Source of the DNA: Natronomonas salina | GTDB taxonomy: Archaea; Halobacteriota; Halobacteria; Halobacteriales; Haloarculaceae | DNA: 64,000 bases | Direction: 5' to 3' | Assembly: GCF_013391105.1 (NCBI RefSeq) | Contig: NZ_CP058335.1 | Span: 992,001-1,056,000 of the forward strand | Shown here: positions 8,229-16,230 of the stretch, one piece after another | How positions within the stretch are numbered: position 1 is the first letter of the stretch | How the letters are laid out: each line of letters starts with the position of its first letter | Notes under the pieces: generated by a model | Databases searched by the model: none | The model's input: the letters and a program-made list of their open reading frames with translations, nothing else | Told to the model about the DNA's origin: nothing | Position numbers and translations under genes: made by a program

Positions 8229-9488
8229 ATGCACGTCGTCGTGGTCGGCGGGGGACTGGCGGGACTGGTGGCCGCGCGGCGCCTCGCCGAATCGGGCGCC
8301 GAGGTGGAACTGTTCGAGCGGGACGACCGGGTCGGCGGCCGGGTCCGCTCCCGGGAGGTCGAGGGGTTCACGCTGGACCGCGGGTTCCAGGTCCTCTTCA
8401 CCGGGTACCCGGCGGCCCGGCGGGAACTCGACCTCGACGCCCTCGACCTCCGGGCGTTCGCGCCCGGCGCGACCGTCGCGAAGCCGAACCACCGGTCGAC
8501 GCTGGCGGACCCCCGGGGCGACCCCGGCGCGGCGCTGCCGACGCTGCTGAACCGCGACGTCACGACGCGCGACAAGCTCCGGCTGTTCCGGCTGCAGGGC
8601 GACCTCCGGGACCGGTCCGTCGACGAGATACTGACCGGCGAGGAGACGACGATCCGGGAGTACCTCGACGAAAGGGGGTTCTCGTCGGCGTTCGTCGAGC
8701 ACTTCGCCGAGCCGTTCTACGGCGGGATCACGCTCGACCGGTCGCTCTCGACGTCGAGCCGGGTGTTCGAGTACACATTCAAGATGCTCGCCGAGAGCGA
8801 GACGGTCGTCCCCGCGGACGGGATGGCGGCCATCCCCGAGCAGCTCCGGAGTCGCGCCGAGGCCGCCGGAGCGACCCTCCGGACTGGACGGCCGGTGACG
8901 GACCTCGAGGTCGACGGCGAGAAGGTGATCGTCGAGGCCGGCAACGAGCGGGTGTTCCCCGACGCCGTCGTGGTCGCGACGGACCCCCCGACCGCCGGCG
9001 AGCTGACGGGCGTCGAGACGCCGACCGACGCGCGCGCCTGCGTGACGGTCCACTGCTCGCTCCCGGACCGACAAGAGCTGGACACCGGCTCCCGCATCGT
9101 CCTGAACGCGGCGGACACGGAGCCGAACACGGTCGCGCCGATGTCCGCGGCGGCCCCGGAGTACGCCCCCGAGGGGCGGCAACTGCTCTTTGCGACCTTC
9201 CTCGGCGAACAGGAGGCCGACGACGAGGCGCTCGGCGCCGAGGTCCGGTCGGCGCTCGAAGCGTGGTACCCGGAGAACAGCTTCGGCGACCTGGAGGTGC
9301 TGGCCGTCGACCGGATCGACTTCGCGCAGTTCGCGCAGCCGCCGGGGTTCCGAGCGGAGCTGCCGGCGGTCGACGCCCCCGACGGGCCGGTGGTCCTCGC
9401 CGGCGACTACACGCAGTGGTCGTCCATCCAGGGCGCCCTCGAGAGCGGCAGGCAGGCGGCCGAGGCCGTTCTCGAGGAGCGGGCGTAG
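8229..9488 (+). CDS. FAD-dependent amine oxidase/phytoene desaturase-like protein
   Basis: A 419-residue flavoprotein. It opens with the dinucleotide-binding motif VVVGGGLAGLVAARRLAESG (residues about 4-23) and the second FAD contact ELFERDDRVGGRVRS, both typical of the flavin amine oxidase, protoporphyrinogen oxidase and phytoene desaturase superfamily. The C-terminal FAD signature VVLAGDYTQWSSIQGALESGRQAAEAV is intact. The substrate cannot be told; haloarchaeal relatives act on isoprenoids or porphyrins, or are uncharacterised. A stand-alone transcription unit, convergent with the metallophosphoesterase (19 bp between stops). The start at ATG 8229 puts the Rossmann motif at the N-terminus. 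Confidence 0.85.
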   Translation: MHVVVVGGGLAGLVAARRLAESGAEVELFERDDRVGGRVRSREVEGFTLDRGFQVLFTGYPAARRELDLDALDLRAFAPGATVAKPNHRSTLADPRGDPGAALPTLLNRDVTTRDKLRLFRLQGDLRDRSVDEILTGEETTIREYLDERGFSSAFVEHFAEPFYGGITLDRSLSTSSRVFEYTFKMLAESETVVPADGMAAIPEQLRSRAEAAGATLRTGRPVTDLEVDGEKVIVEAGNERVFPDAVVVATDPPTAGELTGVETPTDARACVTVHCSLPDRQELDTGSRIVLNAADTEPNTVAPMSAAAPEYAPEGRQLLFATFLGEQEADDEALGAEVRSALEAWYPENSFGDLEVLAVDRIDFAQFAQPPGFRAELPAVDAPDGPVVLAGDYTQWSSIQGALESGRQAAEAVLEERA

Positions 9489-9507
9489 TCCGCCACCCTC
9501 GAGCGCC

Positions 9508-10200
9508 CTACAGCATCCGGCGGAACTCCCCGAGCGGCGGGAACTCGTGGGTCTCGTCGGCGGCCTCGTCCCGGACGATGGGTCTGAGCGCGTTGGCGTC
9601 GGTGATCAGCGGCGACTGGAAGTCACCGGAGTACATGTCGTTGATGGCGACGCCGGCCGGGAGCCGGCTGAAGGAGGGGAGCATCAGCACGCCCGCGCCC
9701 TCGTACTGGCCTGGACCGTACAGGTAGCAGGGTCGCCGCGTCCCCTCGATCTCGATGGTCGGGTGGTCGTGGCCGACGACGTACCACTCCGCGTCGCCGA
9801 CCGGCTCGACGTGCCCGTGCGTGACGACGACGTCGGTCCCATCGAGGCGGTACTCGGGCTCCCGCCGGCGGTCCCACAGCTCCTCGAGCATCGTGTCGTG
9901 GTTGCCGGGCGTGACGATCAGCTCGCAATCGACGGCGTCGGCGGCCTGTTCGATGCCGCGGACGGTCTCCATCACGCCGGTCGGCAGCCCGCTGAACGAG
10001 TGCAGGAGGTCGCCGCCGATGACGGCCGCGGCTGGATCGTAGCGGTCCAGCAGCGCCGCGAAGCGCTCGGTGAGGTCCTCGTGTTCGCCGAGCCGCAGCT
10101 CCACGTTCGAGGCGGCGTCCCGGCCGACGTGCAGGTCGGCACAGACAAGCGCGTCGGCGGCCGGGACGTACACCGCTCGGTCACGCGGCTCGAACTCCAT
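9508..10200 (-). CDS. Metallophosphoesterase
   Basis: A 230-residue calcineurin-like phosphoesterase with all the expected metal motifs in order: CADLHVGRD (DxH), GGDLLHSF (GDxxH-like), TPGNHD (GNHD), VTHGHV and VGHDHPT. The two-metal centre hydrolyses phosphodiester bonds; the physiological substrate is unknown in this ICC/YpbG-like archaeal group. The downstream half contains PCYLYGPGQYEG and NDMYSGDFQSP, characteristic of the haloarchaeal members. ATG 10200 is favoured because the region upstream becomes Arg-rich and non-acidic. It is divergent from the winged-helix regulator, with a 96-bp intergenic region carrying that gene's TATA box. Confidence 0.85.
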   Translation of the reverse strand: MEFEPRDRAVYVPAADALVCADLHVGRDAASNVELRLGEHEDLTERFAALLDRYDPAAAVIGGDLLHSFSGLPTGVMETVRGIEQAADAVDCELIVTPGNHDTMLEELWDRRREPEYRLDGTDVVVTHGHVEPVGDAEWYVVGHDHPTIEIEGTRRPCYLYGPGQYEGAGVLMLPSFSRLPAGVAINDMYSGDFQSPLITDANALRPIVRDEAADETHEFPPLGEFRRML

Positions 10201-10267
10201 GGGCTGGGTTCGCCCGGCGCGCGCAAATCGCTGGCGGTCCAGTGGGCAATCCGGGGAGTCGCCTGGA

Positions 10268-10277
10268 TTTTTAAATA
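10268..10277 (+). promoter_or_regulatory. TATA box for winged-helix regulator
   Basis: TTTTTAAATA lies about 25 nt before ATG 10297, in good agreement with the haloarchaeal TATA consensus and leaderless transcription from the A of the start codon. Confidence 0.6.
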
Positions 10278-10296
10278 CCCGCCTCCAGAAGCCGGT

Positions 10297-11070
10297 ATGG
10301 TCGACGTCCTCGACAACAAGCGGTCCGCGACGAAGTTCCGCGTGCTCGTCGAGATCGCGGACCGCCAGCCGGCGGTCAACCAGGGGGAGATCGCGGAGGC
10401 GGTGGGTGTCACGAGCCAGGCGGTCTCGGAGTACATCCGCGAGCTCGTCGACGAGGGCTTCGTCGAGAAGGAGGCCCGCTCGCGGTACCGCGTCACGAAG
10501 CAGGGCGTCGACTGGCTGTTCCAGCAGGCCTCCGACGTCCGGCGGTTCGCCGACCACGTCACCGACGACGTCCTCGGGAGCATGCAGGAGGACGCCGCCT
10601 TCGCCACCGCCGACGTCGAGGCCGGCGACACCGTCTCGCTGTCCATCGTCGACGGCCTCCTCCACGCCGCTCCCGGCGACGAGGGGCCGGCGACCGGCGT
10701 CGCGACCACGGACGCCGAGTCCGGCGAGGTCGTCGGCGTCACGGGCTTCGCCGGCATCATCGACCTCGAACCCGGCGAGGTGACCGTCTTCCAGGTCTCT
10801 CCGATCCGCTCCCAGTACCCCGACGAGTCCGACGCGCTCGGCGACGCCGCCGCCGACGCGGACCTCGTCGCCGCCGCGGGCGTCGAGGCCGTCGCCGCGC
10901 TCCGTGCGTCCGGCCACGAGGCCGACGTCACCTTCGCCGCCGGCGAGGTCGCCGCCGACGCCGCCAACCGCGGCCTCGACGTGGTCGTCGTCTCGACGAC
11001 CGACCTCGCCGGCCGGGTGACCGACGCGCTCCGCGACGCCGGTCTGGCCTACGAGGTCGACGACACCTGA
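10297..11070 (+). CDS. Winged-helix transcriptional regulator (COG1497-type)
   Basis: A 257-residue protein with an N-terminal winged helix-turn-helix (about residues 5-70: NQGEIAEAVGVTSQAVSEYI as the helix-turn-helix, then FVEKEARSRYRVTKQG as the wing). A C-terminal alpha/beta domain follows. It starts near ADVEAGDTVSLSIVDGLLHA, includes GFAGIIDLEPGEVTVFQVSP, and ends in a Rossmann-like segment rich in Ala and Asp (VVVSTTDLAGRVTDALRDAG). The C-terminal part probably senses a small ligand. The targets are unknown. It is a monocistronic unit with its own TATA box. The Ala/Asp-rich tail is an ordinary halophilic feature. Confidence 0.8.
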   Translation: MVDVLDNKRSATKFRVLVEIADRQPAVNQGEIAEAVGVTSQAVSEYIRELVDEGFVEKEARSRYRVTKQGVDWLFQQASDVRRFADHVTDDVLGSMQEDAAFATADVEAGDTVSLSIVDGLLHAAPGDEGPATGVATTDAESGEVVGVTGFAGIIDLEPGEVTVFQVSPIRSQYPDESDALGDAAADADLVAAAGVEAVAALRASGHEADVTFAAGEVAADAANRGLDVVVVSTTDLAGRVTDALRDAGLAYEVDDT

Positions 11071-11165
11071 GGACCAGACGGACACCGTAACGAGGCGCCT
11101 CTCACGCGATTCGCCATCGCCCGGTCGAGAAAGACCCTTTCGGCTCCGGTTCGAACCTTCGAGTC

Positions 11166-11219
11166 ATGACTGCGCCAGTCGCCGAACGAAGCGAGGATTC
11201 GCGGTGGCCGGTGGCGTGA
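11166..11219 (+). other. Possible 17-codon upstream ORF
   Basis: ATG 11166 opens a 17-codon frame (MTAPVAERSEDSRWPVA) whose TGA at 11217-11219 overlaps the GTG at 11216 that may start the next gene. It could couple translation, or simply be chance. No clear TATA box precedes it. Confidence 0.2.
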
Positions 11220-12439
11220 CGGATCCAGTTGTCCCGTCCGACGACGGCTTCCTCGACTTCTTCCGCCGGTACGCGAAGACCTGGGTCCACGCGGTCGCAG
11301 CCGCCGGACTGACGGCCTTCAGCACCCTGACGGTCGTCCACACCTGGTTCGCGGGGCTGGCGATCGCCGCCTACGTCGTCCCGCCGGTGGCCCTCTACCT
11401 CTCACAACGGAGGCGGGACCGTACAGCCCCGGAGCCGGGGACCGCGACGGAGGCCGTCCCGGAAGCGGACGAGAATCCGAGGCCCGACACCCGAGCCGGT
11501 ACCGACGAGAAGACGAGCACCGACGAGGAACCGCGCGTCGACGACGACGCTGATGACGCTGTCGAGTGGACCACTGCCGACGCACCGGTCGACGTGGCCC
11601 TCTACGACGCCGCCGTGGGTCCGACCGCCGCCTACGCGGTGGGCGAGTCGGGCGTCGTGCTGGCCGACCGGGGCGAGGGCTGGACAGTCGCGCTCGAGGA
11701 CGGGCCGGGTGCCGACGGGCAGCCGCTCCGCGGGGTCGACACGACGGCGGACGGCGGCGCCGTCTGGCTGGCCGGCGACAGCGGCTCGCTCGGCCGCATC
11801 GACGTCGAGACCGGCCGCCACGTGGACTTCTCCGCGCCCAAGGACATCACCGACAACTGGGTCGACGTCGCCGTCGACGGCGGGGACGGATCCGAGACCG
11901 TCCTGCTCGTCAACGGGTCCGGCCAGACGCTCCGCGGCCGGTACCGCGACGGCGAGGTCGCCTGGACGGGGCCGGAGAAACCCGGGAGCGGCTCCAGCTT
12001 CTCGGGCGTCGACTTCGCCGGGGAAGGTGCCGGCTACCTCTGCGACACAAACGACGGCGTCTACGGGACGACCGACGCCGGCGAGACGTTCGAGCGGGTC
12101 GGCATCGACGGAGCCGACGGGACCCTCACCGGCGTCGCGGCGCTCGCCCGAGACGACTGTCTGGTGTGCGCCGACGACGGCGTCGTCCACCGCTACGACG
12201 GGGCGAGGTGGACACCCGAATCCGTCGGCGACGCCCTGCGGGGCATCGCCGGCGAAGGGGCGTACGTCGTCGCCTGCGGCGAGGGTGCGCTCTACGAGCG
12301 TCCCGCGACGAACGGGGACTGGGAACGGCCGATGGTCCCGGCATCCGGCCCGCTACGGGGCGTCGGTACCGGAGCCGGTCGAGCGGTCGCCGTCGGGGAC
12401 GGCGGGACGGTCGCGACGCGGCGGCTGACGTCTCGGTAG
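11216..12439 (+). CDS. Membrane-anchored beta-propeller-like protein
   Basis: A protein of about 407 residues. After a short cytoplasmic start it has two hydrophobic segments (about residues 20-60, KTWVHAVAAAGLTAFSTL and FAGLAIAAYVVPPVALYL), then a charged Glu/Asp/Thr-rich linker (about 65-115). A region of repeating blades follows, each with a pattern such as AAYAVGESGVVLADRGEGW, AVWLAGDSGSLGRIDVE and GVYGTTDAGETFERVG. These resemble YCF48/BNR-type propeller blades, which often bind cofactors or proteins. The function is unknown. GTG 11216 (VTDPVVPSDD) or GTG 11204 could be the start; I took 11216, where it overlaps a short upstream ORF. It is monocistronic. Confidence 0.7.
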   Translation: MTDPVVPSDDGFLDFFRRYAKTWVHAVAAAGLTAFSTLTVVHTWFAGLAIAAYVVPPVALYLSQRRRDRTAPEPGTATEAVPEADENPRPDTRAGTDEKTSTDEEPRVDDDADDAVEWTTADAPVDVALYDAAVGPTAAYAVGESGVVLADRGEGWTVALEDGPGADGQPLRGVDTTADGGAVWLAGDSGSLGRIDVETGRHVDFSAPKDITDNWVDVAVDGGDGSETVLLVNGSGQTLRGRYRDGEVAWTGPEKPGSGSSFSGVDFAGEGAGYLCDTNDGVYGTTDAGETFERVGIDGADGTLTGVAALARDDCLVCADDGVVHRYDGARWTPESVGDALRGIAGEGAYVVACGEGALYERPATNGDWERPMVPASGPLRGVGTGAGRAVAVGDGGTVATRRLTSR

Positions 12440-12482
12440 CACTGGGTTCGGGCTGGGGTCGAGTGGCGTCTCGCCCGGAGAA

Positions 12483-12695
12483 TCAGTCCCCGTCGTCCAA
12501 GTCCTTCGCCCGCTGGACGGCCTCGTAGTACGTCGCGGCGTCTGCTTCGTAGACGAACTCGGCCAGTTCCTCGTGGTTCATGTCCTGGGCCGCGAACTGC
12601 GCGCCCATGTAGTTGAACTCGTCGTCCAGGACGCCGGCGTCCAGGACCTCGCGGAGCTGCTCGACGACGTCGTCGGTGATCGGGACCCGGGTCAC
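12483..12695 (-). CDS. Small acidic haloarchaeal protein
   Basis: A 70-residue acidic protein (MTRVPITDDVVEQLREVLDA...) predicted to be all-helical, with no Cys and no membrane segment. Its GTG start overlaps the TGA of the upstream J-domain gene (GTGA at 12692-12695), so the two are probably translated together. I do not recognise a named family. The tight coupling suggests that it may act with the membrane J-domain protein, for example as a small partner, but this is inference only. Confidence 0.65.
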   Translation of the reverse strand: MTRVPITDDVVEQLREVLDAGVLDDEFNYMGAQFAAQDMNHEELAEFVYEADAATYYEAVQRAKDLDDGD

Positions 12696-13348
12696 GGTGC
12701 CTCCTGGCGGGCGGTGTCGTACGCCTCGCGGACCCGGCGGAACTCCGCCTCGTCGCCGCCGTGGTCGGGGTGGACCTCCTTGACGCGCTCGCGGTAGGCC
12801 CGACGGACGGCGGCGTCGCTGGCGCCGCTCGGAAGCCCCAGCGTCGCGTACGCAGATTCCGATTCGCCCCCCGGTGCGAAGCGCTCTCGCTCGCGGTCCG
12901 CGGCGCGCTCCTCGGTCTCGTCGGGGAAGACGTCCGGCGTCTCGAAGGGGAGGCGGTGGCCCAGCGCGACGCCGGGCATCTCGTGTTCCATCAGGATGCT
13001 GTAGGTCGGGGTCCGCTCCAGGGCGAGGAACGTCCGGGCGTCGAAGGTCACCGCGACGTCCCGGGTCGGGAGGTAGAACGCGACGGACTCGCCGGCGACG
13101 CTGGCGTCCTCGACGAACCCCTCACCGATGGCCTGGAGGTACCGCCGGATCTCGACGCGGCGGCGCTCCTCGGTCGAGCGCCGGGTTCCCCGGGTGCGGT
13201 TGCCGTCCGGGAAGAGCCGGGCCGCGACGAGGAACGCCGCGGCGACGCCAACGCTCGTCAGGAGGCCGACGGCGACGCCGACGTACAGCCAGCGCGGGAG
13301 CGCGAGGAACGTGTCGACTGCCACGGTCCCACTAGGACGGAATCGCAT
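12692..13348 (-). CDS. Membrane-anchored J-domain protein
   Basis: A 218-residue protein with one N-terminal transmembrane helix (about residues 20-46, RWLYVGVAVGLLTSVGVAAAFLVAA), a central domain of about 100 residues, and a C-terminal J domain (about residues 163-215). The HPD tripeptide needed to stimulate the Hsp70 ATPase is present in KEVHPDHGG. This is the reverse of classical DnaJ, where the J domain is N-terminal; it is closer to DjlA/DnaJ-C type membrane cochaperones. It would recruit DnaK to the inner membrane face. The central domain (EIRRYLQAIGEGFVEDASV) is unassigned. It is co-translated with the following small acidic protein. Confidence 0.82.
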   Translation of the reverse strand: MRFRPSGTVAVDTFLALPRWLYVGVAVGLLTSVGVAAAFLVAARLFPDGNRTRGTRRSTEERRRVEIRRYLQAIGEGFVEDASVAGESVAFYLPTRDVAVTFDARTFLALERTPTYSILMEHEMPGVALGHRLPFETPDVFPDETEERAADRERERFAPGGESESAYATLGLPSGASDAAVRRAYRERVKEVHPDHGGDEAEFRRVREAYDTARQEAP

Positions 13349-13398
13349 AAGAGCGTGTTGGGGTCGGCCGCGTTCGGCCCCAGGACGGTCGCCGATGT

Positions 13399-14148
13399 TC
13401 AGCCGATGTACCGGAGGTCCTCCTCGCTCGGCGCGGCGCTCTGCTCCATCTGCCGGATGCGCTTGACGACCTCCTCCATCTCCTCGGCGCGGTCCTCGAG
13501 GGCGTCGTAGCCGACGTCGAAGTCGACCGCCTGCTGGAGCACCTCGAGGACCGCCCGGGCGCTCTTCGGGTCCACGAGGTAGCCGCTGGTCTCGCCCATC
13601 AGGCAGGCGGCCTCGTAGCCGCGACGCTCGCCGAGCCCGAGGAGCAGCCCCGAGACGCCGACGATGCCGCCGGCGGGCTCGTTCTCGCGGAACTCGACGC
13701 CGACGTCCTCGAGGTCGTCGATGAAGCCGTCGGTCGTCGCGGCGCCGACGACGTCCGGTTCGTCGACCAGTTCGCCGGTCGGGACGCCGCCGAGTGCGTA
13801 GATCCGCTCGACGCCGAACTCGTCGGCGACGTCGAGGTAGGCGTCGGCGAGCCGATAGTGGCCCGGGCCGTCGCCGGCCTGGTGGTCGCCGGTCAGCACG
13901 AGCAGGTCGCGGTCGGCGTCGCGGATGGCGTGGACCTCAGCGGAGGCCAGCTCCGTCCGCCCCTCGTCGACGGTCACCTGCGGCGGGAAGTGCTCGGAGT
14001 AGACGCGGCGCACCAGCTCGCCGTCGAACTCCTCGAGCAGGTGCTCGGCCGCCAGCTTCCCGACGTGACCGACGCCCGGCAGCCCCTCGATCAGCACCGG
14101 GTCCTCGAGGTCGGGGGTCGCCGGCGTCTCGATGTCGAACTCGTCCAT
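13399..14148 (-). CDS. Proteasome assembly chaperone family protein (PAC2/PbaB-like)
   Basis: A 249-residue PAC2-family protein. Conserved features include PVLIEGLPGVGHVGKLAAEHLLEEF at the N-terminus, YSEHFPPQV, the LLVLTGDHQ strand, and the C-terminal GRGY-like GERRGYEAACLMGETSGYL segment. Archaeal homologues (PbaA/PbaB) bind proteasome alpha rings or act as ATP-independent chaperones. The C-terminal helix carries MEEVVKRIRQMEQ and ends DLRYIG; a hydrophobic-Tyr-X tail (HbYX-like) is a hallmark of proteasome-binding proteins, and here Y-I-G is only a variant. It is the last gene of the L44e-S27e-aIF2a-Nop10 cluster. ATG 14148 is used rather than GTG 14154. Confidence 0.9.
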   Translation of the reverse strand: MDEFDIETPATPDLEDPVLIEGLPGVGHVGKLAAEHLLEEFDGELVRRVYSEHFPPQVTVDEGRTELASAEVHAIRDADRDLLVLTGDHQAGDGPGHYRLADAYLDVADEFGVERIYALGGVPTGELVDEPDVVGAATTDGFIDDLEDVGVEFRENEPAGGIVGVSGLLLGLGERRGYEAACLMGETSGYLVDPKSARAVLEVLQQAVDFDVGYDALEDRAEEMEEVVKRIRQMEQSAAPSEEDLRYIG

Positions 14149-14208
14149 GGGCACAACTGGTGGTCCGGCCGCTTAAGAACACGGCGATGTGTCGGGGGAC
14201 GGTAACGT

Positions 14209-14388
14209 TCAGTCGGCGCTGCGCCGCGCCCGCCGCCGGTACTCGCCGTAGGGGTCCTCGGGGTTGAACGGCGCCGGTGCGCTGTTCTCGGCGTCAGCAC
14301 CGCACTCCGGACACGCCTCACCGAGTGTGTAGACCGGCCGGTCGTGGGCGGTCTCCCACGCCGAACACACTCGGATGTCGGACTTCAC
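14209..14388 (-). CDS. nop10: H/ACA ribonucleoprotein subunit Nop10
   Basis: A 59-residue protein beginning MKSDIRVCSAWE, with a zinc ribbon formed by C8 and by C27 and C30 (ACPECG), followed by the invariant NSAPAPFNPEDPYGEYRR that wraps on Cbf5. Nop10 is a core subunit of the box H/ACA complex that makes pseudouridine in rRNA. The start is GTG at 14388, and the stop TGA is at 14209-14211. It is too short for automated length cut-offs but is unmistakable. It sits 7 bp after aIF2-alpha and 60 bp before the PAC2 gene, the canonical archaeal order. The eukaryotic pattern has one additional Cys position that I could not align in this copy. Confidence 0.93.
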   Translation of the reverse strand: MKSDIRVCSAWETAHDRPVYTLGEACPECGADAENSAPAPFNPEDPYGEYRRRARRSAD

Positions 14389-14395
14389 GGCGACG

Positions 14396-15196
14396 CTACT
14401 CCTCGTCGGTCTTCCGTTCGCGATGGAAGTCGCCAGTCCCGCCGACGGCCTCGATGGCCTGGCGGGCGCGGCCGGCGCTTTCCTCCAGTTCCGACTCGGC
14501 GGTCTTGTAGTTCGGCGCCTTCACGCGGATGCGGTACTCGGGGGCACCGACGTACGTCACGTCGAGTTCGACCTCGTCGGGGACCTCGCCGTTGCCCTCC
14601 GCGGCCTCCAGGGCCTCGCGGACGTCCTCGACGCCCTCGCCGCCGGGGGCCGTGAGGTCGACGTAGCCGGTCACCGTCACGTACGGGACCGAGACGTTCT
14701 CGCGGGCGGTGTCGACGATGGCCGACAGCTCGTCGTCCGAGAGGTCGGTGTTCTCGAGGGCCTCGGGGCCGTGGATGGCGGCCTGCTCGAAGCCGTCGTA
14801 GAGGGAGCCGTACTCGTCGATGAGCTCGTTGGCGACCCGGCGGAACGTGTCGTCGTCGACGTCCTCGCCGAAGGCCAGCTCCATCCACTTGTCGGCCTTC
14901 TGCTCGTTCTTCCACTCCTGGACCTTCTCGGATCGCTGGTGGTCGTTGACGTCCTTGATCGAGAGGTCGACCTGCTGGGCGTCCTCGTCGACCTCCAGGA
15001 CCTTGCAGACGACCATCTGGTCCTCGTTGACGTGGTCGCGGACGTTCTTGATCCAGCCGGAGGCGACCTCGCTGACGTGGACCAGCCCGCGTTTCTCCTC
15101 GTACTCCTCGAGGTCGACGAAGACCCCGAAGTCCTCGATCTCGTCGACGCGTCCGACGACGAGTTCGCCAGGCGTGGGCCAGCCGCTGTATTTCAT
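14396..15196 (-). CDS. eif2a: Translation initiation factor aIF2 subunit alpha
   Basis: A 266-residue protein starting [17 protein letters not shown]. It has an S1/OB domain (about residues 10-85, including [28 protein letters not shown]), a central helical domain and a C-terminal alpha/beta domain ([22 protein letters not shown]). As part of the aIF2 heterotrimer it helps bring initiator tRNA-Met to the ribosome. The Ser51 phospho-site of the eukaryotic protein is not conserved as such. It belongs to the L44e-S27e-aIF2a-Nop10 operon. GTG 15202 is a possible earlier start, but ATG 15196 matches the family. Confidence 0.95.
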   Translation of the reverse strand: MKYSGWPTPGELVVGRVDEIEDFGVFVDLEEYEEKRGLVHVSEVASGWIKNVRDHVNEDQMVVCKVLEVDEDAQQVDLSIKDVNDHQRSEKVQEWKNEQKADKWMELAFGEDVDDDTFRRVANELIDEYGSLYDGFEQAAIHGPEALENTDLSDDELSAIVDTARENVSVPYVTVTGYVDLTAPGGEGVEDVREALEAAEGNGEVPDEVELDVTYVGAPEYRIRVKAPNYKTAESELEESAGRARQAIEAVGGTGDFHRERKTDEE

Positions 15197-15253
15197 ACCC
15201 ACTGCTACCCGTCTGACGAGAATAAAACCACCGTTGTCGCCCGCCGGTCGACG

Positions 15254-15427
15254 TTACCGCGCTTCGACCGTCTCGACGACGTCGCCGAGGATGTCGGCCT
15301 CGCCGCCGGTCGGCGTCGCCAGGGTAGAACCGCAGACGGCACAGCTGACGGTGCTGGCGGCCTTGCCGAAGACCACCTGCTCGTTCTCGCAGTCCGGACA
15401 CTCGACGCGGAAGAAGTTGCCCGCCAT
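15254..15427 (-). CDS. rps27e: Ribosomal protein S27e
   Basis: A 57-residue zinc-ribbon protein of the small subunit: MAGNFFRVECPDCENEQVVF with CPDC, followed by CAVCG as the second metal pair (C10, C13, C29, C32). Length and sequence match archaeal S27e. Its ATG at 15427 lies only two bases after the L44e stop codon, indicating one transcript and coupled translation. The C-terminal GGEADILGDVVETVEAR is the usual tail. Confidence 0.95.
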   Translation of the reverse strand: MAGNFFRVECPDCENEQVVFGKAASTVSCAVCGSTLATPTGGEADILGDVVETVEAR

Positions 15428-15429
15428 CG

Positions 15430-15711
15430 TTACTCCTGGAAGACCAGCTTTCCGGCGCGCCATCCCTCGCGGAGGTGGGCCTTGCCGCAGTCGCTGCAGC
15501 GGTACTTCAGGTCGGTCTTCTTGGTGGGCTTGTCCCCACCGGGCACCTTGGAGAAGCGCCCCGCGTTCCCGATGACCGCCTTCCCGCGGCGGGTGCGGCG
15601 GGCGTCCCACTTCGTCCCCGAGGACCGGCCCGTCCGGACCTTCTCGACCTCTATCTCGTTGTGCTCGTTGCAGTGCGGACAGTACGAGTTGAACCGGCGT
15701 GGCATCTCCAT
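15430..15711 (-). CDS. rpl44e: Ribosomal protein L44e
   Basis: A 93-residue basic protein of the large subunit. It begins [19 protein letters not shown] and has a zinc centre from C11 and C14 with the later CSDCG pair. The central [21 protein letters not shown] and the sequence before KAHLREGW are typical of L44e, which contacts the E-site tRNA region. First gene of the operon with S27e, aIF2-alpha, Nop10 and PAC2. Met1 or Met3 could be the start; Met1 matches most archaeal relatives. A TATA-like element (GTTTTAAC on the minus strand) lies about 30 nt upstream. Confidence 0.95.
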   Translation of the reverse strand: MEMPRRFNSYCPHCNEHNEIEVEKVRTGRSSGTKWDARRTRRGKAVIGNAGRFSKVPGGDKPTKKTDLKYRCSDCGKAHLREGWRAGKLVFQE

Positions 15712-15737
15712 AGTTATCGACCGCTAACGCGTGGTGG

Positions 15738-15745
15738 GTTAAAAC
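15738..15745 (-). promoter_or_regulatory. TATA-like box of the L44e operon
   Basis: On the minus strand GTTTTAAC lies about 30 nt before the L44e start. It is the only AT-rich element in this spacer and is likely to drive the five-gene operon. Confidence 0.5.
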
Positions 15746-15833
15746 GGGTTTGGTTTCGCCCCCGGGAACCCGGTGGGGAGCGGGCGTCGACGCCTTCGAA
15801 GCGCTTAACCCCCGTTCCGCCGAACGCCCTCGC

Positions 15834-16103
15834 ATGAGGCACCTCATCATCCACGGGGACCCCGGGATCCGGAAGGGGGCCGTCATCGACTACGACGGCG
15901 AGGAGTACGTCTGCTACTCCATCCAGCGGCAGGGCGAGTGGCACGGCCCCGAGCGCGTCCAGCTGTGGTGTACGATCGGCAAAGAGGACGAACGCGAGGC
16001 CTTCGAACGCCGCGAGTACATACCGGTCCACCTCGACACCGACGATGTCGACGCCGCAGCCGTCGACGTGATCCAGGCGAAGGCCAAGCCCGCGACGAAG
16101 TAA
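15834..16103 (+). CDS. Conserved haloarchaeal protein (HAH_0734-type)
   Basis: An 89-residue soluble acidic protein: MRHLIIHGDPGIRKGAVIDYDGEE, followed by a core with EWHGPERVQLWCTIGKEDEREAFERREY and a charged tail ending KPATK. It has no known motif; beta-strand-rich in the first half, helical in the second. I recall similar proteins as the family labelled HAH_0734, confined to Halobacteria, without known function. It is divergent from the L44e operon and therefore next to a strongly expressed promoter. ATG 15834 was chosen because the extension upstream is Pro/Gly-rich and contains the intergenic promoter region. Confidence 0.75.
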   Translation: MRHLIIHGDPGIRKGAVIDYDGEEYVCYSIQRQGEWHGPERVQLWCTIGKEDEREAFERREYIPVHLDTDDVDAAAVDVIQAKAKPATK

Positions 16104-16230
16104 CCCCGCGACAATCCGTCGTCCACCCGATACTTTATAACTTATAGCGCGGCCACCGCCCCCGTGACGTGACCGCTCAGCGGCGGCCATCGGAGAACCG
16201 CGGCCGGCCGCCAGCGTCGACGGCCGCCTG

